NCBI GenBank assembly: GCA_937958365.1
Contig: CALFEW010000299.1
Span: forward strand, 1-5,852
DNA length: 5,852 nt
From: an uncultured Chloroflexota bacterium
GTDB lineage: Bacteria; Chloroflexota; Anaerolineae; Promineifilales; Promineifilaceae
Direction: 5' to 3'
Position 1 is the stretch's first letter. Every line of letters begins with the position of its first letter. The notes beneath the pieces are model-generated. The model had not been told where the DNA came from. It was given only the letters and a program-made list of their open reading frames with translations, and made no database searches. The position numbers and the translations under genes were made by a program. This document shows positions 1 to 4,748 of the stretch, piece after piece.

Positions 1-320
1 CTGTATTGGCTGCCGCAGTTGGGGGCTGGCGATACGGCGACCGTGCCACTGCCGGTGGGCGAAACGGCCGTACTCACGGCATAACACAACTGGCTAAAGT
101 TGGCCGTCACGCTTTTGACGCTGTTCATCGTTACAACTACCGAAGAATTGCTCCCACTGGTGTCGCCGCTCCAATTGACGAACTGGTAGCCGGTATTTGG
201 AGACGCGGAAAGGGTAACGGCCGTTCCCTGTGTATACGTATCGCCGACACAATTAGGCTGTGGATTGCGGGTTACACTGCCACTATTGGCCGGGCTTATA
301 GCTGTCGTCAAACTAAAGCA
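1..320 (-). repeat. Tandem InlB-B-type domain repeats in the prepilin-like gene (second copy cut by window edge)
   Basis: Copy 1 is 320-87 (residues 154-231) and copy 2 starts at 86 (residue 232). The two openings align: CFSLTTAISPANSGSV against CYAVSTAVSPTGSGTV, followed by a shared Pro-x-Pro-Asn-Cys. Each copy therefore has a pair of Cys about 23-25 residues apart, which could form a disulfide outside the cell. Copy 1 also shows the GY-x-F-x-x-W-S-G-D core and the closing T-A-N-F of this family. The copy number beyond the window is unknown. Confidence 0.8.
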
Positions 321-779
321 AGGGATTGGAGTCGCTGTATTCGTCGGCGTATTGGTAGGTGTGTTCGTCGGCGTGTTGGTGGGCGTATTCGTCGGTGTGT
401 TGGTGGGCGTATTGGTGGGCGTATTCGTCGGTGTGTTGGTGGGCGTGCCCGTTTGCGTCGGCGTATTGGTCACGGTCGGCGTGTTGGTTTGGGTTGGGGT
501 TTGGGTGATGGTGGGCGTGGCTGTATATGTGCCAGGTCCATTGGTGGCGGTGGGCGGTGGTGGCGGCGTATACGCCAGCAGCGCTGGTGGCGCTACCGGA
601 GCCTGGCGCACCAGACGGGAAAATACGCCCTGAATTTGCGGCCCCATCAGAGTGATGATGGCAAACGCGGCCAGCCCGGCAAGCATTAACAAGATAAGGT
701 ACTCCGTGATCCCTTGCCCATGCTCGCGATCTCTGCCTTCAGATGGTTGATTTGATTTGGACCTGCGATGATTCATCAT
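1..779 (-). CDS. Flp-prepilin-like surface protein with TNTP stalk and InlB-B-type repeats (3' end beyond window)
   Basis: The frame is open from ATG at 779 to the left edge (259 codons, no stop), so the C-terminus is missing. Residues 1-20 are hydrophilic and charged. Then comes GQGITEYLILLMLAGLAAF (residues 21-39), which fits a class III (Flp-type) prepilin: Gly at the processing site, Glu at +5 followed by Tyr, then a hydrophobic helix to about residue 45. Residues 70-113 are Pro/Thr-rich and residues 114-145 are eight perfect TNTP units. From Cys154 there is a domain with the NTGYQFVNWSGD signature and an ending in VTANFS, typical of divergent InlB B-repeat (bacterial repeat) domains; a second copy starts at Cys232 and runs off the window. 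The likely role is a pilus- or membrane-anchored adhesin or stalked surface protein, exported and processed by a TadV/CpaA-type peptidase; this is inference. Two adjacent ATGs (779 and 776) are possible starts; AAGGTG at 785-790 is 5 or 8 bases away, so 776 is also plausible. A true Flp pilin would be much shorter. Confidence is high for the gene and moderate for the function. Confidence 0.85.
   Translation of the reverse strand, partial: MMNHRRSKSNQPSEGRDREHGQGITEYLILLMLAGLAAFAIITLMGPQIQGVFSRLVRQAPVAPPALLAYTPPPPPTATNGPGTYTATPTITQTPTQTNTPTVTNTPTQTGTPTNTPTNTPTNTPTNTPTNTPTNTPTNTPTNTPTNTATPIPCFSLTTAISPANSGSVTRNPQPNCVGDTYTQGTAVTLSASPNTGYQFVNWSGDTSGSNSSVVVTMNSVKSVTANFSQLCYAVSTAVSPTGSGTVAVSPAPNCGSQY
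345..440 (-). repeat. Eight tandem 12-bp units encoding Thr-Asn-Thr-Pro
   Basis: Read on the minus strand, 440 down to 345 is eight uninterrupted TNTP codon sets. The repeats are not identical in DNA: Asn is AAC or AAT, Thr is ACG, ACA or ACC, and Pro is CCG, CCC or CCT. Degenerate units continue upstream in the protein (TGTP, TQTP, TVTN) to about position 530, and a TNTA unit follows at 333-344. The unit length is a multiple of three, so gain or loss of units would change stalk length without breaking the frame. Such Thr/Pro arrays usually form extended linkers between a membrane anchor and an outer domain, and are often glycosylated. Confidence 0.95.
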
Positions 780-784
780 GATTA

Positions 785-790
785 CACCTT
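785..790 (-). promoter_or_regulatory. Ribosome binding site AAGGTG of the prepilin-like gene
   Basis: AAGGTG on the minus strand lies 5 bases before the ATG at 779 and 8 bases before the ATG at 776. The 8-base spacing is the more usual one, so the second Met may be the real start. The surrounding bases match the start region of the upstream TadG-like gene almost exactly. Confidence 0.65.
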
Positions 791-811
791 GAGAAATTTT
801 CACATACAGTG

Positions 812-828
812 TAGAGACGGCCGTTTCG
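812..828 (+). repeat. 17-bp exact repeat, intergenic copy (second copy at 5404-5420)
   Basis: TAGAGACGGCCGTTTCG occurs here between two genes and again at 5404-5420 inside the propeller gene, where the minus strand encodes part of DRNGRLYL. It extends the 8-bp palindrome by four bases on one side and five on the other. The match is too long for chance in this window but could simply be the extended consensus of the dispersed palindrome. Confidence 0.8.
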
Positions 829-851
829 TTTGCCTATGCCCCATTTGTCCT

Positions 852-2765
852 TTAACGGATGAGGTAAGGCAGGCCCTTTAGACGAATTTGCCAGCCGTAG
901 GTATCGTCCTGGCCGCCTCTATAGCGAGCCACCAGGCGGCCACCAAAAAACGGCGTACACACACCCCGTTGAGCAGGGTTGCTGGGGTTGGTGCAGCGGG
1001 TTGGGTCATAGGTAGGAACAAAGAGTTTATAAGGTGGGTCCACCCATACGTTCTGGCAAGAGCCAATACGGCAACGGCCGTTCGTCGGATAATTCGCCGC
1101 GTTGTGATCCGGATCATTGGTAGGATTGCTTGAGTTGGCAAACACCAACGACCAATCCGACATGGACACAGAATCGAAAAAGAAGGTGATAGGCGGCTGC
1201 GCCCCAGAGTCCGAATCGAACAAACTCACACTGATCTCTTGCCCCGCGTATTCGGGTGGCACGTAAATCAAGGGGATGTCCACGTAAGCGGAAGGATAGT
1301 TAGAGTTCATCGGCAGGTTGCCCAACCCAAAAACCGTCACGCCCCTGGAGCTATGCGTCCCCGGATTGTTGATAACCTGGACGTTCCGCGTATTGACGTT
1401 GCTGGAAATGGTACTCACATAATCGGGCGGGCCGGCCCACACTTCAAATCCATTTTCAGAGGAACCGGTGATGGCGGTCACGTCCAGATAAATATACCGG
1501 TAGCCGGTGTCTGGGTCGCGCAAAATGTTAACCAACTGATTGCTGATGCTGATTTCAAAACTACCAAAATCACCAGCGGTAGCACCGGCCCCCGTTGTGG
1601 GCACGTTAGCCGGCTGGTCATAAATCATTTGCGCCCCTGGTGAAACCCAGTGCATATCCGTCAGGTGGCCACCGTTGTCCCGAACGCCGTCACCAGTCTG
1701 GCCGGTGTATTTGGCCAGATTAGTCCTGCTAATCGTTCCGTCATTCAAATTCTCACGATAATAAAACAACTCATACGTGGTTTGGGTATTGTTGGCCGTG
1801 GTGTAGCTGCTACCCGCATCGCAGGCGCTGCGCGGACGACGATTTTCATCAATACGGACAAACCACCACGGATTCACCTTGTCCAACGGCAAACCCAGTT
1901 GTTCATCTTCGAGAGTATCAATCAGGCAAGGGTTCATGCGAGCGACGCTAGAACCTTGCGTACAAGTTCCGGTCGTGATGGCGGCTCTACCCGAATCAAT
2001 CCATACCTGCGTATGCGATACCTGACCCTGATAAGTAGAATTGCTGTTATAGTTATTGGCCTGATTCATGGAATCGGGATCAAAAAGCTCTACCCGCACA
2101 ATGTCACTAGGATAATCCGGGGGGATCAGAATTCGGTATTGGTAGGTGTAAAGACCTGCATATTTCCCCGATTCACTGGCCGGAGACCAATTTGGCAGGT
2201 CGGGAGAAAAGGGATCGCCATTGCTGCTGCAAATCTTTGGACCAAACACAGACTGGTTGGAAGTTGTCAACGCCCCATCTTCAACGCGACGACTGGCGTA
2301 TACGTCGGTGATGGGGAAATAGGCGGCCGCCGCAATACTTGTCACATCATAATTCCGCAAACCAATCACCGATAAAAAGTAGAGATCCACCGGCCAGGTA
2401 GCTGTCACTGTGTATTCATAAGCACTCAATTCATTAATGTCGGCGCTGCTCACAAATGTAATGGGCGCAGGCGATGAGGCAGTGGCTAAAGAAGTGGTTA
2501 GGGGCAGGTTGGAGTTCAGGAATTGGGCCGCCTTATTGTTGGCGTTGTCCAACATGCTTAGTTCTTCCACTTCAGTAACGGCCGCAAGCACGGCCGCATC
2601 TACCGCCTTGCTCAGTTGGGAGCGGCGGGCAAAAATCAGGCCCACGTCTACGGCTATGCCCACAAAGGCCAGAAGGCCAATCATCATCAGGGCAACCAGG
2701 ACGATGCTTTGTCCTTCCTGCTTGTCAAAACGCTTCTTGTTGTTTGGTCGTGTCTGCTCGTTCAT
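852..2765 (-). CDS. TadG-like protein (Tad N-terminal helix domain) with large duplicated extracellular region
   Basis: 637 residues; ATG at 2765 is preceded by AAGGTG (2771-2776). After a charged leader, residues 18-45 hold GQSIVLVAL and a hydrophobic helix, then IAVDVGLIFARRSQLSKAVD and AAVLAA to residue 62. This is the classic N-terminal signature of the TadE/G-like 'Tad' domain family, including the conserved Val-Asp after the helix and the Asp-Ala-Ala region. Such proteins sit in the cytoplasmic membrane with the C-terminus outside and take part in Flp/Tad pilus assembly. The rest is unusual: no von Willebrand A domain is recognisable. Instead, two similar stretches appear, around residues 204-232 (ILIPPDY, then VRVELFDPDS) and 490-520 (IYVPPEY, then ISVSLFDSDSG). 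Each is followed by a Val-Trp-(I/V)-Asp motif (254-257 and 573-576) and later by a segment with Gly-(F/W) (438-449, 623-632). Eight Cys (179, 268, 280, 315, 565, 570, 591, 603) could form disulfides outside the cell. It ends in GLPYLIR. The N-terminal family assignment is firm; the role of the outer region is unknown. Confidence 0.88.
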   Translation of the reverse strand: MNEQTRPNNKKRFDKQEGQSIVLVALMMIGLLAFVGIAVDVGLIFARRSQLSKAVDAAVLAAVTEVEELSMLDNANNKAAQFLNSNLPLTTSLATASSPAPITFVSSADINELSAYEYTVTATWPVDLYFLSVIGLRNYDVTSIAAAAYFPITDVYASRRVEDGALTTSNQSVFGPKICSSNGDPFSPDLPNWSPASESGKYAGLYTYQYRILIPPDYPSDIVRVELFDPDSMNQANNYNSNSTYQGQVSHTQVWIDSGRAAITTGTCTQGSSVARMNPCLIDTLEDEQLGLPLDKVNPWWFVRIDENRRPRSACDAGSSYTTANNTQTTYELFYYRENLNDGTISRTNLAKYTGQTGDGVRDNGGHLTDMHWVSPGAQMIYDQPANVPTTGAGATAGDFGSFEISISNQLVNILRDPDTGYRYIYLDVTAITGSSENGFEVWAGPPDYVSTISSNVNTRNVQVINNPGTHSSRGVTVFGLGNLPMNSNYPSAYVDIPLIYVPPEYAGQEISVSLFDSDSGAQPPITFFFDSVSMSDWSLVFANSSNPTNDPDHNAANYPTNGRCRIGSCQNVWVDPPYKLFVPTYDPTRCTNPSNPAQRGVCTPFFGGRLVARYRGGQDDTYGWQIRLKGLPYLIR

Positions 2766-2770
2766 GATTT

Positions 2771-2776
2771 CACCTT
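2771..2776 (-). promoter_or_regulatory. Ribosome binding site AAGGTG of the TadG-like gene
   Basis: AAGGTG on the minus strand sits 5 bases before the ATG at 2765. The stretch CAAGGTGAAATCATGA is the same as that before the prepilin-like gene apart from one base (A instead of T). It supports this start over any downstream Met. Confidence 0.7.
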
Positions 2777-2828
2777 GCTTTAGGAACGTCAGTTGTGTTA
2801 TACGCCTGGGTTGATGGCTTCCTGTGCG

Positions 2829-4088
2829 TCATGTTTGCCCACAAGACCGATCCCAGCGGATAAACTCCATCATGATCCAATTTCCAGACAGGCTGTACGC
2901 CTGAATACGGAAAATGGCAAATCCATCTACCTGATAAAACGGGACGCCGCCCAGGTACTGTTCGGCGGTATTGCTTAAAATCGGTAGGCGCAAAGTTCGG
3001 CGATTGGTGATGTGCCCTTGTAAGACGGTAGCAATGCCATTCAGATTGCTAACATCGCCGTTGACGGCTACGCGATCGGCGATGTGCAGTGCTTTGTCGG
3101 TAGGGTCGCCTACTTCCACAAAACCGCGCACAACATAGGCAAAGCCAGGGACCGGGACGCCGGCATCTCCGCGGTTTTGGTAGTCGGCTACGTTACCGGG
3201 CCAGGTGAGGCTGTTGCTGAGGGTGGTGTTGCCCGAAACAATGCCGAAATTCCATTTAGGAAAGACGATTTGCAGCGGGTCCATATCATAAAGAAAGATG
3301 GAGCCTTCGGTCGCGCTGGCCAGGTCAATATTGGGTCTGTGCTGGGTAAAGCTGACATAGGTCGGCTTAGGATTGGGATACGTCATACCGGTTAAGGCTG
3401 CGGCATAGTCGGCTTCGGTGATGGAGCGGATGCCATTGCTGACGGCCATAGGGAAAGCGGCCGTGCAGCCATTGGTCTGGTCTACGTTGCTCAGGCTGGC
3501 GCGGCGCATCACGCCAAATCCCTGAATCGAGTTGTAGCCAACCAGAGCGGGCAGGGCGTTTAGCCCAAGAATAGAATCAATGTCGTGAATGACGTAAACG
3601 CCCACAATTTCCAGATCTGCCGCCAGGGCCTGCGACTGTACGCCGTCTTTGTTGCCCTGAAGTTCGCCGATCATTTCGCTCCGCAGGCAATCGGTGGTGC
3701 AGGCCGAGTCCAATCTGGCGAGAACTTCAGTGTAGACCCGCGTTTGGCCGAGGCCAAAGTGTTCCAACTCCCATGAACTGCTATCAAAAGCGGTACCCTG
3801 GTCATTGACGCGGGCGTGAATGGTGAAGATGTCCCACACGCCTTCGCTAAGGTCCAGGGTTTGGGTGACGGAATTGAGCGCAATGATGTGAACGTCGTCA
3901 CCGCCATCGGAAGCGAAGCGGGCGGCGGCGCGCGCGGCCGTTTCAATCCGGTTCTTGGTAATCAACAAGTTGCTGACTTCGACGGTACCGGCGATCAGGA
4001 CCAGCAAGATGGGCAATACCAGGGCTAATTCCACCAGGCTTTGCCCTTTTAGGCTAAATGTGGAGGGGCGGTGAGATTGTTTGTTCAT
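2829..4088 (-). CDS. TadE-like pseudopilin with extended external region
   Basis: 419 residues from ATG at 4088 to TGA at 2829. The frame stays open upstream to another ATG at 4226, but that would overlap the preceding gene by about 120 bases and put 46 residues before the signal; the start at 4088 has a purine-rich site (AAGAAGAGAAGGA) directly before it. Residues 14-35 read KGQSLVELALVLPILLVLIAG, with Gly15 and Glu20 at the +5 position of a class III prepilin signal and the Pro of TadE-type helices. RIETAARAAARFAS (47-60) completes the TadE motif. TadE-family proteins are pseudopilins processed by TadV and needed for Flp pilus assembly. Residues 60-419 are external and much longer than the usual TadE (about 150-200 residues); I recognise no domain in them. 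Late parts are hydrophobic and beta-like (for example GFAYVVRGFVEV, 315-326). Cys130 and Cys134 form a CTTDC pair; other Cys are 208 and 416. It is followed after 63 bases by the TadG-like gene, the usual company of tadE. The N-terminal assignment is firm. Confidence 0.88.
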   Translation of the reverse strand: MNKQSHRPSTFSLKGQSLVELALVLPILLVLIAGTVEVSNLLITKNRIETAARAAARFASDGGDDVHIIALNSVTQTLDLSEGVWDIFTIHARVNDQGTAFDSSSWELEHFGLGQTRVYTEVLARLDSACTTDCLRSEMIGELQGNKDGVQSQALAADLEIVGVYVIHDIDSILGLNALPALVGYNSIQGFGVMRRASLSNVDQTNGCTAAFPMAVSNGIRSITEADYAAALTGMTYPNPKPTYVSFTQHRPNIDLASATEGSIFLYDMDPLQIVFPKWNFGIVSGNTTLSNSLTWPGNVADYQNRGDAGVPVPGFAYVVRGFVEVGDPTDKALHIADRVAVNGDVSNLNGIATVLQGHITNRRTLRLPILSNTAEQYLGGVPFYQVDGFAIFRIQAYSLSGNWIMMEFIRWDRSCGQT

Positions 4089-4089
4089 A

Positions 4090-4102
4090 TCCTTCTCTTC
4101 TT
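4090..4102 (-). promoter_or_regulatory. Purine-rich ribosome binding site deciding the TadE-like start
   Basis: On the minus strand the 19-base gap between the upstream TGA (4108-4110) and the ATG at 4088 is almost all purine, with AAGAAGAGAAGGA at 4102-4090. The GGA end is too close to the ATG for normal spacing, so the AAGAAGAG part is the more likely pairing site. Its position favours 4088 over the longer reading from 4226. Confidence 0.5.
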
Positions 4103-4107
4103 TCGCT

Positions 4108-4737
4108 TCAGGGTTTTTGTACAATTTCCAATACTTCCCCGGAAGTTGCGTCCAGACGCATGGCGATGAAATCTTCTGATTGTTCATCGAATAAGGAGAC
4201 GAGCCATTCCATACGGCCGTTTCCACCCACGGTATTCAGCGACAGTGAGATTGAGGTACTGCTTTTGTTGCTCAAAAAGTCGGCGCCGCCATTTTCCATG
4301 ATCTGGGTGACGGCTTGCGGACTGTCTATTTTCCAGCCGCCGCTAATGTCCATGGGCGTCAGCGGGATGTCTGCCTGGCTGACCAGCGGCGGGCTGGGTG
4401 TGTTTTCGACGACGCTGATTTGGGCAACGGCCGTTTCGCCAGGCGAGTAGTAGGTAAATGCCCAGGATGCCGCGCCGCTGGAATAGGAACGGCCGTCTTG
4501 CGCCGACCAGGTGGCCGTCGCCGTCAGCAGTTGCGCGTCTGGCTGCCACACTTTGGCCTGGTTACTGGCGGCCGCCAGCGCCGACAATGCCGTTTGCCCA
4601 CCTTCCAGAAGGGCCTCGGCCGGCTGAATCACCATCTCTGGCGCAGCCGGGCGATACCAAAGCATAAACGCCAGCCCGCCGACAATAACCAGCAAGACGA
4701 CCAGCAAACCACCTAAAATCCATTCAAATCGGTTCAT
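4108..4737 (-). CDS. Single-pass membrane protein with two PepSY-like halves
   Basis: 209 residues. One membrane helix at residues 7-28 follows a short N-terminus with a single Arg (MNRFEW), and the helix is followed by WYRPAAPE, so the bulk is probably outside the cytoplasmic membrane. The C-terminal part (about 134-207) resembles a PepSY-type fold: GWKIDSPQAV, an MENGGADFL segment, a central strand pair ending in MEWLVSLFDE, then FIAMRLDATSGEVLEI, where Asp-Ala-x-x-Gly-Glu-Val is typical of the family. The stretch at 62-110 (DAQLLTATATW, SWAFTYYSP, AQISVVEN) looks like a first, more divergent copy. PepSY domains are often found in protease inhibitors and cell-envelope regulators, but nothing here fixes a function. 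The gene starts 11 bases after the propeller gene and ends 19 bases before the TadE-like gene, so it is probably co-translated with them. No clear Shine-Dalgarno precedes the ATG, which fits translational coupling. Gene certain; domain call moderate. Confidence 0.78.
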   Translation of the reverse strand: MNRFEWILGGLLVVLLVIVGGLAFMLWYRPAAPEMVIQPAEALLEGGQTALSALAAASNQAKVWQPDAQLLTATATWSAQDGRSYSSGAASWAFTYYSPGETAVAQISVVENTPSPPLVSQADIPLTPMDISGGWKIDSPQAVTQIMENGGADFLSNKSSTSISLSLNTVGGNGRMEWLVSLFDEQSEDFIAMRLDATSGEVLEIVQKP

Positions 4738-4748
4738 GGTTTCGTATC

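Larger units (their letters stand above)
780..851. other. 72-bp gap between TadG-like and prepilin-like genes, holding an ACGGCCGT palindrome
   Basis: This is the longest gap in the window. It contains the palindrome ACGGCCGT at 817-824 inside a 17-base sequence (812-828) repeated exactly within the propeller gene at 5404-5420. I see no GC-rich hairpin followed by a T run, and no convincing -35/-10 pair, so readthrough from the upstream gene is the simplest model. Confidence 0.6.

Noticed and set aside
345..440. CRISPR-like array
   Set aside because: Units are 12 bp, contiguous, without spacers, and lie in frame inside a coding sequence.
265..633. Plus-strand open frame rich in VGVLVGVF repeats, resembling a hydrophobic repeat protein
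   Set aside because: It is the exact antisense of the TNTP stalk in the prepilin-like gene, has no ribosome binding site, and its periodicity follows from the 12-bp coding repeat.
6..689. Plus-strand open frame with Arg/Gly-rich repeats
   Set aside because: Another antisense reading of the prepilin-like gene; the composition is a product of the same 12-bp repeat, with no recognisable domain.
780..851. Promoter for the prepilin-like gene (TACACT as a -10 box)
   Set aside because: No acceptable -35 hexamer lies at the right distance, and the sequence alone cannot separate this from chance.
888..2814. Several plus-strand open frames opposite the TadG-like gene
   Set aside because: They are antisense shadows with no start context or domain content, and the minus-strand frame is continuous and matches the Tad family.
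2766..2828. Terminator between TadE-like and TadG-like genes
   Set aside because: Only a 3-bp GCC/GGC pairing is found, with no stable stem and no T run.
4089..4226. Longer N-terminus for the TadE-like protein starting at 4226
   Set aside because: It would overlap the PepSY-like gene by about 120 bases and place 46 extra residues ahead of the prepilin-type leader; the ATG at 4088 has a purine-rich site just before it.
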